Shown here in pieces: positions 32,850-45,114 of a stretch of 64,000 nt of DNA. The DNA is from Rhizophagus irregularis (lineage: Eukaryota > Glomeromycota > Glomeromycetes > Glomerales > Glomeraceae). The notes beneath the pieces were generated by a model, which saw only the letters and a program-made list of their open reading frames with translations, made no database searches and was not told where the DNA came from. The translations under genes were made by a program, and so were the position numbers. Numbering within the stretch: position 1 is the first letter of the stretch; the number at the start of each line of letters is the position of its first letter. The DNA lies in the NCBI RefSeq assembly GCF_026210795.1, contig NC_089454.1:3348001-3412000 (forward strand), read 5' to 3'.

Positions 32850-34015
32850 TTTTTTTTTAGGAAATTGGTTCTGATTTAGATACCGGAATCCCACAAAAGT
32901 TTCAAACATTTTACTTTCAAAACTTTATTAAACTGAAAAAATCATTTATTTGAAGCTATTAAAAAATGGTTTTTGACATTTTTTTTAACATTTTATTGTA
33001 GAGAATCAGTTCTGAAGTTTGATAACGAATCCCATAGGTTAGTTTCGAAGAAATTTTTTCAAAACTATTAAAATTATAGGGAATCGGTTATAACGAATCC
33101 CATAGGTAAGTTTCAAAAAATAATTTTTTGAAACTATTAAAAAAACGTTTTTAACATTTTTTTTTATTATTCAATTTATAGGGAATCGGTTATAGCGAAT
33201 CTTATAGGTTAGTTTCGAAAAATAATTTTTCGAAACTATTAAAAAAACGTTTTTAACATTTTTTTTCTAATATTTTATTATAGGGAATCGGCTCCAAGTT
33301 GGATACTGAATCCCATAGGTCAGTTTTGAAAATTTTTTTCAAAACTATTAAAAAAATGTTAATAAACGTTTTTTTTTTATTTTATTGTAGGGAAACGGTT
33401 CTGAAGTTGGAAACCGATCCCAAAAAGAAAGTTTCAATTCGAAACTTTTCTTTTTTTATTTTATTACAGGGAAATCAGTTCCGAAGTTGGAAACTGGAAT
33501 CCCAAAGTTTCAAAGTTTCTTTCTTTGAAACTTCAAAATGTTTTTTTAAAAAAAATGTTATTTTAACGTTTTTTTTTATTTCTTTTGTAATAAATCAGTT
33601 CCGACTTGGATACTGAATCCCATAGGTTAGTTTCAAATAATTTTTTCAAAACTATTAAAAAAAAACATTATTTTAACATTTTTTTTTGTAGGGAAATGGT
33701 TCCGATTTGGATACCGGAATCCCAATGTTTCAAAGTTTCGTTACGTTATGAAACTTCGAAACTTGAAACTTTTTTTAAAAAAAAACGTTCTTTAAATAAC
33801 ATTTTTTTTCTTTTTTTTTTAGAAAAATCGGTTCTGATTTGGATACCAGAATCCCAATATTTCAAAGTTTCGTTACGTTATGAAACTTCGAAACTTGAAA
33901 CTCTTTTAAAAAAAACGTTCTTTAAATAACGTTTTTTTTTCTTTTTTTTTTAGGGAAATCAGCTCCGATTTGGATACCGGAATCCCAAAGTTTCGACTTT
34001 GAAACTTTAATTGCA
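32850..34015 (+). other. micro-exon/intron array 4 (about eleven units)
   Basis: Exon-like blocks of 26-38 nt sharing GGAATCGGTT...GAATCCCATAG alternate with intron-like units. Clear ones are 33038-33079, 33106-33181, 33208-33283 and 33319-33390. Several introns begin GTTAGTTTCGAAAAATAATT and so carry a first inverted repeat (TTTCGAAA...TTTCGAAA) right after the donor. A second AACGTT/AACATT element precedes the T-rich AG acceptor. Later units replace the donor with TTTCAAAGTTTCG sequence, showing decay. Block lengths are not constant multiples of three and no long frame passes through, so a protein repeat is unlikely. Confidence 0.8.
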
Positions 34016-34299
34016 TATCTGTGTATGCAAAAATTTATCAGAACGTTTGTTTTGATTTTTTGATTTTACCTTATATCATGGAATTTACCGAATTATTTAT
34101 ATTTTTCATGAATAGATCCATAAAAGATTCATTTTTACAGAAATAATGGTAAAATTTTTTATAGGATCGATTCTGCCATTCCGACACTATTCCGCTTGAT
34201 ATTATCATATCAGATAGATCACATGATCCGATAAGTCTGAATAACAGATTATCAGATATGATCTTTTTTTTATAAAAAAAATAAAAAAAAAATGATTTT

Positions 34300-34945
34300 T
34301 TTTATTAACCTTCCAGACACAGAACTAACGGAACGCCTCAGAAGGTAATTAAAGAAGGGAAGTGGGAATTTTTTTTAAATTATGGACGTTAGTGTCATTT
34401 ACTAACGTTCCATTTTCTTTTTTTTTATTGTAGAACCCTCAAGATGCTTCAGAACTGACAAAATGTCTCAGAAGGTAAATAAAGAGGGGAGGGGGGAATT
34501 TTTTTAAATTAGGAACATTAGTGAACTTTACTAATGTTCCATTTTTAAATTTTTTTTAGGAACGATCCCAGACTTCGATATGGGATCGGTAAGTTTCGAA
34601 AGTTTAGCTTAACTTTTGAAATTTTTAATATTTTTTTTAAAAAAAATATATTTAATAATTTTCTTTACTTTGTAGGTACGATACTGATTTTTGGACTTAG
34701 ATTTGGATCAGTAATGGTAAGTTTTGAAAACTTTCATTTTGAACCTTTTTTAAAAATATTTTTTATTTTTTAAGTTACCATCAGCTTTAATCTGATCTTG
34801 GACTTGAATTTAGATCGGTAATGGTAAGTTTTGAAAAGTTTCATTTTGAAACACTTTTAATATTTAAAAAATATTTAATTTTTTCTTCATTTTGTAGGTT
34901 TATCAGTTCTGATTCTGACTTGGATTTGAATCAGTAAAGTTTTGA
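34300..34945 (+). other. micro-exon/intron array 5
   Basis: Intron-like units at 34344-34433, 34474-34559, 34589-34675, one starting at 34717, and 34824-34897. Each has a GTAAGT/GTAATT donor and TTGTAG or TTTAG acceptor. The first two contain a longer inverted repeat (GGACGTTAGTG...ACTAACGTTCC; GGAACATTAGTG...CTAATGTTCC). Block sequences change along the array, from GAACGCCTCAGAAG to GATCCCAGACTTCGATATGG. Confidence 0.78.
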
Positions 34946-35371
34946 AAGTATAAGAATTCAATGATAATATTAGTAAATATATATGGAATTATTAAATAAT
35001 TTAAATAATTTAATAATTAGTATTTCTGGTTTTTGTAATTTTAATGTAAATTTCAAATAATTTTAAATAAAAATGCGTTGTTATAAATTAATTGAAAAGT
35101 AATCAATCAGTACATTGACATTTAATCAAAAAGTTATCAATCGGTATACTGATATGTCAAATAGTAAATATTCAGTAAATATCCTATTGGTAACTATTAA
35201 TACCCGATTGTACTCTATTGAATATCCCGATTAGTACCCAAGTATCCTCTTTTTGCGCCATCTTTTGGCAGCAATCGGGTTTACCGATTGATAAAAATTT
35301 TAAAAAAAATAGGGACCAATCAAGTGGAATTCGGTCACCTGATTGGTCTCCGATTTGACATCATTTGACTA

Positions 35372-38266
35372 GTGTTAAAACAATCACGTTATCAAATGTT
35401 ATTATTTGATCAATCAAATAAATATCAGTTTTTACAGTTTTTAGTATCCCAATTGCTTTCTTCCCTTTTCATTTTAAAAATAAAAAATAAAGTATCAGCT
35501 TTTAAAATATTGAATAAATATATTAGAAATGTCAAAAACATCCTGTTCAATTCTCAATTCAAAAATTCGTGGAAAAAAGTTTATTTACCTGATAATGATA
35601 AAAGCTTAATTTCAACAGCACTTTCTCTTGTTTGGACAAAGACGGATAAAAAAATTGATTCATGTACTTTCGAGCAAGATAAAGTAAGAATGTCATATAA
35701 AAAAAATGAAGGTTGTATATATTTTAATCTGGAGGAATCATTTTCAAATTTTACATTTATCGATAAGGTAGATAATAATTTTGTCCCATTCCCCTTTATT
35801 TTGTTTCTATTCATTTTTCGGTTTTGGACAACTTTGTCCACTTTTTTTTCATTTCTGGACAACTTTGTCCACTTTTTTTTTTATTTTTATCCATTTTTTT
35901 TCGTCTCGAACAACTTTGTCCACTTTTTTTTCGTCTCTGGATAACTTTGTCCATTTTTACTTCACTTTTTTTTTGTCTGGACAACTTTGTCTACTTTTTT
36001 TTCACTTTTTTTTTGTCTGGACAACTTTGTCCACTTTTTTTTTCCATCTTGTTCGCTTTTTTTTTTGTCTGAACAACTTTATCTACTTTTTTTTCATTTC
36101 CAGACAATTTTGTCCACCTTTTTTTTTGTCTTTTTTTTTGTTTCTGGACAACTGTAATTTTATTTTTATTTTTATTTTTATTTTTTCAGGATAATCTGGC
36201 TGAACTTCAGCATTACAAGTCTCTATATAAATCATATAAAAGTAAATACGAATTAGTTTTGAATCATAATGTTAGATTAGAGGTAAAGTATAAAAATGAT
36301 ATTAATTTTTAATTTATAAAATTTATATCTTACCTTTCTTTGTTAATTTCTAATAATAAAACAAATTGCAAAAGTACTCTACTCCAGTAATGGCAGAAAA
36401 TACGTGTTCAAGTGACACAGCTAGTACAGCTGATACTGATTCTAATGTTGATGAATCCTTAAAACAATTGTTAAATTATTCAATACTCGAACATTCCCCT
36501 TTGAATCTTCAACATCAACTCCTTGCTCATCATTATATTGCAAATCTAATAACTCAGAACTTGCCTGCGTTATAAACTGTGATTTGGCAATAAACAATCT
36601 CACAACTTTTGATATAGCAGAATATATTTGGGCAAATTTAAATCTGCGATGTATTGAAAAATTTGGTAACCAGAATCACATAAAAAATAATATTACTATT
36701 TCAGATATAACATGGGCCAGCATGACATTGCCAGCTTATCGCAATCGGAATACGATGAAAGATTATTTTTATTATATTGATAACTAGATGACAAAAATTA
36801 ATAATTTCTATAAGTTATATTTTTCAATTATAGAATTATTCTTGATTACAAAACTTTATAATAATTTACATCTTAATTTTATAGGTAATAATAATTCTCA
36901 GACTGCTGATATTGCAAATTCAGACTCTATAATAGGAGAATCAAGCTACCATAAAAGTACTAAATTAAATTCACCTCTACAAGCACCACAAGTAACTAAT
37001 AAAAGTACTAAATTGAATTCACTTTTGCAATCACTACCGGTAGCTAATGAAAGTGATGAATCGAATTCCCCTCCATAAGCGTCACCTATAGCTAATAAAA
37101 GTGATGAACTGAATGCGCCACTAGTAGCTAATAAAAATAATGAATTGAATTCATTTCCACAAGTGTTACCGATAGCTAATAAAAGTGCCGATAATGAAAG
37201 TACCAAATTGAATTCATCTATACAAGCTCCACTGGTAGCAGTACCAGAAAAAGTATTAGTAGAAGCACCATCAACAAAGGCACCAGCAAGATCACCCACA
37301 TTGAAATTAGCAGAAAAAGTACCCAGTGCAAAAGTGTTTGTAGTAGTAGAAACACAAACTTTAAAAATGAAACCGCCAGTGGAATCACAAGCATTAGTTT
37401 CAGAAGTGTCAAAAGAATCTCAAGAACTAGCATCTACATCAACATCATTAGTAAGAAAATGTAAACTTAACTGTGTTGAAATTTTCTCAGATGAGGATGT
37501 TGATGAAAGTGACCATGATGATAAAACTATTATGAAAGAAAAGTTGAATTCTGCCCAAATGCTTTTGTTTAAGAAGGGAAAGAAACTACGTGATATTTTG
37601 TTAGTATCAAATGATAAGCATCTCGTTACTTCAGAACCATCAAAAACTTCTGCGATATTCAACACCTTAGCTGAATTGTCAATAGCTGAAAAAATTACAG
37701 TTGTCGACGAGAAGTCTGCTATAAACAGAATTAATCAATGGAAAAAACAGGAGTTATGTTGTGAAAGCCTTGTAATAGCGGCAGAGTCTTTCAATTTGCT
37801 ACATTTAGCATCATTAGTTCAAATTTATGATGATCTTTCAATGCTTGCTGAAAGATTAGAAATTAAAAATACAAAATCCTGGGTGATCTCTTTTATGCGA
37901 AGTAAGCTTAATATTGATCAAAAAGCCGAACAGAGAAATAAGTTGGGGTGTGACAGATTGCGCAAGTTATTTAATGATGGAATAACACCTGCGCAGCTTG
38001 CACAAGCAGGTTGTCGCAAGTCTGATTTTTTTGTAAAGCAAAAATATTATGATATATTTTTGTCTCAAATTCCCGCTCATCAATCAATTACTTCAAGCCA
38101 ACCAGATGAACGTATCTCTGAAATTATGTCGAATCAAGATTTCATCATACCAGAAGGAAAAAGTGATGTTGTAAAAAGTGATGTTGTATTTAAATTGAGT
38201 TTAAGCGAAGAATTCAGAGATTTAAGGGAGAAGTTTAAAGGAAGTGAGTATATCGAATGGGCATAA
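35372..38266 (+). pseudogene. multi-exon gene of unknown function with peptide repeats
   Basis: In-phase exons: up to 35767, 36190-36282, and from 36375. The first intron (35768-36189) is filled by a GGACAA palindrome array. A frameshift at about 36550-36575 and stops at 36785-36787 and 37076-37078 interrupt the model, after which 37079-38266 is open. Residues encoded at about 36955-37240 form six degenerate copies of a 13-17-residue unit (NKSTKLNSPLQAPQVA-like). The C-terminal part ([56 protein letters not shown]) looks helical and conserved. I do not recognise a family. The 5' end is uncertain because it overlaps the preceding element. Confidence 0.55.
35800..36180. repeat. GGACAA-NN-TTGTCC palindrome array within an intron
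   Basis: Eight or nine copies of TCTGGACAACTTTGTCCACT followed by T-rich spacers. The core GGACAA-NN-TTGTCC is a perfect inverted repeat. The same core recurs at 38440-38640 and 44995-45105 with different central bases. Confidence 0.85.
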
Positions 38267-38439
38267 TACAGATTATTATTTTTATTAGTTATAATACAGA
38301 TTATTATTTTTATTATTTAGATTAAATTGCAGAATATAAAATTAGGTATACGCAGTAGATTATGAAATGCAAATTGCAAAATTTTATTACAATTAAAAAG
38401 TTTTATTTTGGGATTTATAATTCTTTTTTAATATTATGT

Positions 38440-38645
38440 AAAGTGGATGAAATTGTCCAAAAGATATATTACGTAAGTTGGGATAAATAATTTAATTCTA
38501 AAAAATAAAAAGATATATTACACAAGTTGGAATAAATAAGTGGATAAAATTGTCCAAAAAGATATATTATGAAATTAGTGGATAAAATTATCCAAAAAGA
38601 TATATTACAAAATTAGTGGACAAAATTGTCCAAAAAATAGATCAA
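38440..38645. repeat. GGACAAAATTGTCC array
   Basis: About four to five copies of GTGGACAAAATTGTCCAAAA followed by AGATATATTA, sharing the palindromic core of the intronic array at 35800-36180. It ends where the GGAGCG short copy begins. Confidence 0.8.
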
Positions 38646-38651
38646 CTTTAT

Positions 38652-38863
38652 TGTCCGGAGCGTAGCGAAGGACTATATAATTTACAAACGTCGATGACAA
38701 TTAGTGTCACGTGACGATTTCCGGTTGTCCGCACGCGTCACGTCATTGAAATTTTGTGTTACATCAGATGAAATAAATTTGTGATACATCAGATAAACAA
38801 CTAAACAAGATAAAGGTTTATTTTTTTCGCTCCAGACTTACAACGGTTTCCGTTTCCTAGTAA
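38652..38863. mobile_element. GGAGCG-element, short copy
   Basis: Both ends match the long copy at 21662-22590 (CGAAGGACTATATA on the left; CTCCAGACTTACAACGG and TTTCCGTTTCCTAG on the right), but the micro-exon array is absent. About 210 bp. Confidence 0.7.
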
Positions 38864-40961
38864 TATTTAATATAAAACGTATGTATTTTCAAAGTTCAAA
38901 CTTTATCTATTTTTTTTTTTTGAAAATACTTTAACTTACTTTTCTGGTTAACTGAAATTCATTAATATTCTTAAAATGTAACTATGTAAGTACGTGACTC
39001 AACATCCCTAAATACTTCTGAATTTAAAACTGAATTGTTATTGACGAAATATTTCACGCTTATTTTCATCATTTCATTTTTCGTTAGTCATTTATTTTTA
39101 ATATTTTAGATTCCTAATTTTTCTTTGATAAAATGACAAGTTTAGAACTTTCAGAAAATCTAAGAAAAGGATGTCATTTTACGGAGATGTGGAATGGACA
39201 TATGATAAAAGGAGTATAGAGGACAAGAGAGCACTATGTTGCGACATGTAGCTATTGTAACTTTTATTAGAAGAATAGGAAACCTCACATTTTACGTGAG
39301 CACTTAGCAAATCATTGCCAAAAATGTTCGCAAGAAGTGTTATTATAGTTCACAAAAATTGTAGGTAATGAAATAGCAGAGAACGAAGAAGAAGATGAAA
39401 GTGACTCAGAATTAACAACTAAAAAACAAAAGCTCAATGATGGCCAAACATCTATCTGATCTTTTTACAAAAATAAAGAATTAGAAAAAGGTTATTGTGA
39501 TGAAATAAATCATTCAATAACGAAAGCTTTCGTGATGTGTAATATTTCTTTTAGTATAATTGAAAATCCTTGGTTTATCGATTTGATCAAAACTTTACAA
39601 CCAGGATATGATTTTCTCTCAAAGCAAGTTTTGAGTGGTACTTTATTAGAATCTGAAACATCTCACGTAAATATATGCATTATGAATAAATTAAGTGCTG
39701 ACAATAACTTTACTATTGGTAAGATTTTTTAATTTAAATTAAAATGAAGAAATTTTTGTAAAATATTGACAGTTTTGATATGTATTTATGTTGATTAGTG
39801 ATGGATGGTTGGACTGATCCACACAGGAATAGCCTTTGGGCATTCATGTTAATGACTGGGTCAAGGAAAGAATATCTTTTAAGTCTTGAGGATCTTTCAA
39901 ATATTTGCCATACAGGAGAGCATTTATCTAACGTTATTGAGGAAGTTATCAATAAAATGGGAGCCAAAAAGTTTGTTGCTATTGTGTCAGATAATGGCTC
40001 GAATGTTGCAGCAGCACGTAAGATAATTACTAACAATTACCCAAATATCATTAATGTGCGATGTATCGCACATTATATAAACCTGATAAGCACGCACGTA
40101 GATTGTAAAAATAGATGAAGTTAAATATATAGTGAGATGTGCAAACATTCTCACAAAATATTTTAAAAATTCTACCCTTGGATCATCATGGCTCAATGAA
40201 GCAATCAAAAGTAAAAATATTGAAGGCAGAGGGCTGAAGACTTACGTAGAAACAAGATGGATAACTGTCTATGAATGTGTACATTCTGTATGGAGATTAA
40301 AAGATGCTTTACAGCACGTATGTTAATAAGATGAATAATTTTTTTTTAAAAAAAAAAAATTTAATTTTATTTAAATTAAGTTCTGGAAAATCACGAACAT
40401 GAAATTTCAAATCAAGCTATTAAAACTATTTTGAAAAAATGAGGGTTTTTTGATGATGTTCGCGTAATATCAGATATTCTTAAACTGATAAAAGAGGCAA
40501 TTCTTATACTTGAAAGAACATATACTACATTAGCAGATTGTTACCTTTATCTCCTTTAGTGTTCAGACCCAGGTTCTTAATGGGTACACAGGTTGACCTG
40601 TTAAGAGAAATACAAACCCGGGTTGGTACATGCTAAGGAAAGTTTGACCCAGTTTCTTATAGGTTGGTTAACAGGTTGATAACGGTTGGCTAACGGTTGG
40701 CTAACGGTTTGATAAAGGGTTTAACGGGTAAATAGCAGGTTGTTTAACAGGTTTTTACGGTTGGATAGCAGGTTATTTAAAGGGTTTAACGGGTTAATAA
40801 TGGTTTCTTAGCAACATTTTTATCGTTTAAATCATTTATTATTTTAATATTTTTATTACTATTATTATTATTTATTTAAGTTTAAACATCCAATAAATGC
40901 AATATTGCAATAGACTATTCATCAATTGGATAAATTGTATCAAAATTTGATGCATTTCTTT

Positions 40962-43111
40962 TTAAGAACATGATTTTTTGAATAAACTTGGTTTCATACG
41001 TGTTCTTTTATTTGTTAATAAATTTCCGGTATCAGAAAAAAGACGTTCACTTGCAGTTGAAGTTGCAGAAACTGCTAAATATTTTTGTGCAAGGTTACGT
41101 AAAATAGGAAATTTATCCTGTTTTCCACTCCACCATATAAGTGGATCTGATGCAAAAGGAATTTCATTAAGTTGTAAATATTCCCCAACTTCATCAAGAG
41201 CTACTACATTATCTTTAATAAGTCGTTCCATTAGTGATTTTCTTTTGAATATGCTGGATGCGCCAGATGTACTGGATGAATCAGATGTACCAGATGCGTC
41301 AGGTGTATTTTTTTGATTATTTTTTTCTTGTTCAAATAGAGTTCGTAACTGCTGCTCAGTATGAGATTTTTGAATTGATGAAGTAAAATCAAGACTTTTA
41401 AATCTAGGATCAAGTATTGGAGAAATTAAAGCATCAGTAGTAATTGTAGGATAATACTTAATTAAATTTGTATATAAAATTGATTTAATTTCATTAATTA
41501 AACCATAAGTATTAACCGGTTTATTAATATCATCATTTGGTATTTCATCTTGATTCTCCTCATCAAATGCATCACCTGTTTCTTCTCTATTAATATTTTG
41601 TGAATCAGTTTCAAGTATTTTAATTATTTTATTATTAATCGTGAATGTAAACTGCTTGTCACATATTTACTTCCTCCTAATTCTGTTGTCGCATCTGCAA
41701 ATGTTGATAATACCTCTATTATATCGGCAAGAAAATCCCATTCCTCATCTGTAATCATTATTTGCTTTAATCTTTTAGCATCTTTTTTTGTATCTAAATC
41801 TGTACTAATTGAAAGAGTATTAGATAAAAGCTTAATCCATTCTTTCAAATATATTAAATGTGACCAGGCAAGATAACTTGAATTCCAACGAGTGGCCACA
41901 TCATTAACTAATCGAAGATATTTGGCTGTATCTTTGGCACTCTAAAAAAATTAAAATTTAATATTACAATTATATATAAGAATTTATAAATTATTATTGA
42001 AACTTACAATTTGTTCATTGGATTCTAAATTTTCATCTTTATTTGCATTTGGATATTATTTTGAATATTTTCTAAGCGTTCAGATTATTTGGGATGCATA
42101 AAAAAATCAATTAATCTTTTTACTCGTAGAATTAATGATTTTGCTGGGATTAGCCCTTTTCCAATTATTAGTTGTAAAGTATGCGCCCCACATGCTTGCC
42201 ATTTAATTGAATTCATATCTGAAATGGCTTTTTTCATATTGGTAGCATTATCAGTGGTGATTACAAAGACTTTTTCTCGTAATTTCCACTCCTCTAATGT
42301 TTCTTCTAAACTTTCTGCAATATGCTGAGCCGTGTGAGGATAACGAATATGATTAACTGTTAAGGTAATTTCATTAAGTACAAAATTGGAATCAATATAG
42401 GTGCAAGTTACTCCAATATAACCTTGCCCATTTTTCATGGTCCATATATCTGTGATTAATGATACACTCTTTGCTTCCACCCTAATTTTTTCAATTAATA
42501 TTGGCAATGTGGATTTATAGGATTTTGAAATAATTCTCTTAATTCCTTTTTCATTTGGAATTATAAAAGCTGGATCTAATTCATTAATTAATTTACGAAA
42601 TGAAAGACTTTGTACTACATATAATGGTTGAAGATCTTCAGTTATCCAGTTGGTCAAAAATTGGCGAAGTTCACGTTGCCGACTTTCTTTATGCTTACGA
42701 GTATGAACAATAGATGTAATTGTTGACTGATTTTTCTATATTATAATAAGATTATTAATTAGTTTTAACAGCACATAATCCACATATAATAAAAAATTAA
42801 GAAAAATACCAACATTCTTCATTTTATCATCTTTTGTTATATCATGTTCCGATGATAAATGATTAATCGCGTTACCGGTTGAACCATCATTAACATGAAT
42901 AGCTCCACACTTTTTTCCATCTGCACTTAAAATTTTACACCTCTTAAGTGGTTCTCCTTTATCACTTGTTTGTTTATTAATATCTACTTCTTCAAAATAT
43001 TCCCACGTCCAACTTGATTTTTTTCGACTACTTTTTACTTTCTTTGATTGTGGCACTTCTTCAGAACTTGAAGGACGAGAATGATCTTGTCTTATATCAG
43101 TGATATCACTC
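40962..43111 (-). pseudogene. hAT-D transposase (Ac/ZBED-like)
   Basis: Start ATG at 43111 (MSDITDIRQDHSRPSSSEEV). The first exon ends the BED finger (WTWEYFEEVDINK, C..DGKKCG, HLSSEH). The large central exon (about 42735-42000) carries SLITDIWTMKNGQGY and FVITTDNATNMKKAI, the two catalytic Asp regions. After an intron the hATC region follows (ILDPRFKSLDF; LAQKYLAVSATSTASERLFS; LLTNKRTRM) near 40975-41450. Lesions are few: TAA at 42085-42087, a frameshift near 42030 and one at the extreme C terminus near 40975. It belongs to a hAT branch different from hAT-A/B/C. Confidence 0.87.
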
Positions 43112-43142
43112 ATAATTATAAAGAATTAACGATGTGTGTGAT

Positions 43143-43386
43143 TAAGGTTGCTTGTCTAAACCTCTTCAAAATCCTACGATTAGTTTCGTCAAAATTTTAC
43201 TATAGATTTATTATAGTTTCGGCAGAGTTTCAGCAGTTTCAGCATTTATAATAAGTTTTGGCAGTTTCGCCTTTCTCCAAAGTTTCGCCAGTTTTTTAAT
43301 ATAACTTTAATATAGTTTTGGCAGAATTTCACTTTTCGGCGAAACGCCATCTTGCCTAAACCCCTAGGTTTCGGCAAGCAACCTTA
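43143..43386. mobile_element. 244-bp MITE of the TAAGGTTGCTTG family, inside hAT-D
   Basis: Termini TAAGGTTGCTTG and inverted CAAGCAACCTTA, with a perfect 8-bp duplication TGTGTGAT at 43135-43142 and 43387-43394. The interior is TTTCGGCAG/TTTCGCC words. It shares termini with hAT-C, which probably supplied its transposase. It sits 32 bp upstream of the hAT-D start codon, where it could have separated the gene from its promoter. Confidence 0.93.
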
Positions 43387-44994
43387 TGTGTGATAATATA
43401 TTATAAAATGTAATATAAAATTAATAAAAAAAAATAGTCATTTTTTTTTTGACAATTTTTTTTTTATTTGATGTGATGTAAAATAAATAAAAAAATTTAA
43501 AAAAAATATTGTTCAATTTCAATTTTTTTGACGATTTTTTGATTTTTTTTATTTGATGTGATGTAAGATAAAAAAAAATTTTAAAAAAAATATAGTCAAT
43601 TTTTTTGACGATTTTTTTTTTATTTAATGATTCTGATGATCTGATGATTCTGATCTATCAGGTTATAGACAATAATTACATCACAATGATCACATATTCA
43701 CAATTTCACATGAAAATTCTCCAACCCGTTTAGCTAACCTGTTTAAACCGTTAACCTGATAATCCGTTACAAAACTGATACCCGATATCATTTGGCGGGT
43801 TAAACCAGTTGTACCTGATAGTCAATTTCAAACCCGGGTTGAACCTGTTAGTTAAAATTTAAAACCGTTAACCCAATATTAACGGATATCTGTTTTAACT
43901 CGTTAATAACGGTTTACGGGTCTGAACACTAATCTCCTTAGAATTGCAACCTTTTTTAAATAAATGCCAATGAATAATTACCGTTCATTAAAGAATTCTT
44001 GTATTAAAGTCTTCAATGAGAGGTAATATTCAAAATAATTTTAATTTAATAAAAAACTAAATAACTGAAATAAATAATCAAATTTCTTTAATAGATACAA
44101 AGAATTTGATGAAGATATTTACTTATTGGCTTTCTTTCTTCATCCGCAATATAAAGGTATTACTAATATAAGAAAAAATAATTAAATAAGATAAATAATT
44201 TATTCTTTATAAATATTGTAGGAGCGGTTATCCACAATACTCAATTTGAACGTATCCAAAAAACTGCACTTAATATTTGGAAGAATTTGGGTCATAAGAA
44301 AACTTCTGGTTTAGAACTTAGGGCACAGCTTCGCAAGTATTTGGACCAAAATAACCCTTATAGCGCACCATATTCAAATAATGATGGGCCTTTTCAGTGA
44401 TAGAACTTAATAATTGATGGGTATAGCTCATTATCTCGTCTTGCAAAAATTGTTTTTTCAATAATACCACATTTAGCCAGCTGCAAACACCTTTTTTCAG
44501 CCCTTGGATGGATGTTTGGTAAAAGGAGAACAAATTTAAATGTGCAAACCATCGAATGTATGTCCAAAATTTATACTCATAATATTCATTCACTTTCAAA
44601 TAGTAAAAGATCCTTGAATCATATTGGAAATAGCATATCAAATGACGATGTTCAAAAAATGATAGATAATTTATTTGAAGAGGGAGACATATTAAATGAG
44701 AATGAAGATGAAGAGGAGGAATATGAAGAGCCATTCAATATACAAAAAGAAAGTGTTGACGAGATGTTAAATATTGAACAAGTGATAGATTTGGGACCGT
44801 AGGTGTATATTGAATCTTCTGAGATTCCATTCATGTTTAATAATAAATATGATAGTAAAAATGACGACGACTGGAATCCAGAAGAGATTGTTTAGTAATA
44901 CTAAATTGTAATAAAAACAATTTTATTTTGTAATTACTAATATAATATAAATAATAAAAATAATAATGATTCTCTATTCGATAAATAATAAAAA

Positions 44995-45105
44995 GTGGAC
45001 AATTTTGTCCATTTTGTAAACTCATGAATCATGTTAATTTAATCTTCGCAATTAAATATAACCAAATTTATTTATATACTAAAAAGTGGACAATTTTGTC
45101 TACTT
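44995..45105. repeat. GGACAATTTTGTCC repeat pair
   Basis: Two copies of AAAAAGTGGACAATTTTGTC separated by about 75 bp, sharing the palindromic core of the arrays at 35800 and 38440. Confidence 0.7.
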
Positions 45106-45114
45106 ATTCGCAAA

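Larger units (their letters stand above)
32495..35380. mobile_element. element with AATCGGGTA word arrays enclosing two micro-exon arrays
   Basis: Arrays of CAATCGGGTAT / ATACCCGATTG words sit at about 32515-32650 and 35100-35365 in roughly mirrored orientation. A possible imperfect 8-bp duplication (CAATTACG at 32487-32494, CAATCACG at 35381-35388) would give these bounds, with weak termini (TATTACACAGGT and inverted TTTAACACTAGT). No transposase is present; almost the whole interior is exon/intron-like repeats. Bounds are tentative. Confidence 0.5.
40557..43931 (-). mobile_element. hAT-D transposon (3375 bp), nested in hAT-E
   Basis: Termini TAGTGTTCAGACCC are inverted at both ends, with a perfect 8-bp duplication ATCTCCTT at 40549-40556 and 43932-43939. 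Each end carries an array of AACGGGTTAA / AACCGTTAACC words (about 40570-40810 and 43725-43920). The minus-strand interior encodes a ZBED/Ac-like transposase. A 244-bp MITE of another family is nested at 43143-43386. Confidence 0.95.
39133..44896 (+). pseudogene. hAT-E transposase, decayed and interrupted by hAT-D
   Basis: Coding resumes on both sides of the nested element: 39133 to 40556, then 43940 to 44896. The BED-finger remnant (YVATCSYCNFY*KNRK, then HLANHC) carries stops. The RNase H-like core retains VMDGWTDPHRNSLW (first Asp, about 39800) and IVSDNGSNVAAARK (second Asp, about 39990). The target site of hAT-D lies in the region read as ADCYLYLL|RIATFF. The C-terminal dimerisation region (PHLASCKHLFSALGWMF) is preceded by TGATAG at 44398-44403, where relatives have a WW pair. 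An acidic tail follows. Several frameshifts and at least six stops make it the most decayed transposase here. Confidence 0.8.

Noticed and set aside
33299-33929. Two frames of about 105 residues
   Set aside because: They cross exon/intron-like units with conserved splice signals; the translation is low complexity (runs of Phe and Lys) and not preserved between units.
35781-36194. Two overlapping Phe-rich frames of 82-137 residues
   Set aside because: They run through the GGACAANNTTGTCC array and its poly(T) spacers, inside an intron with matching phases on both sides.
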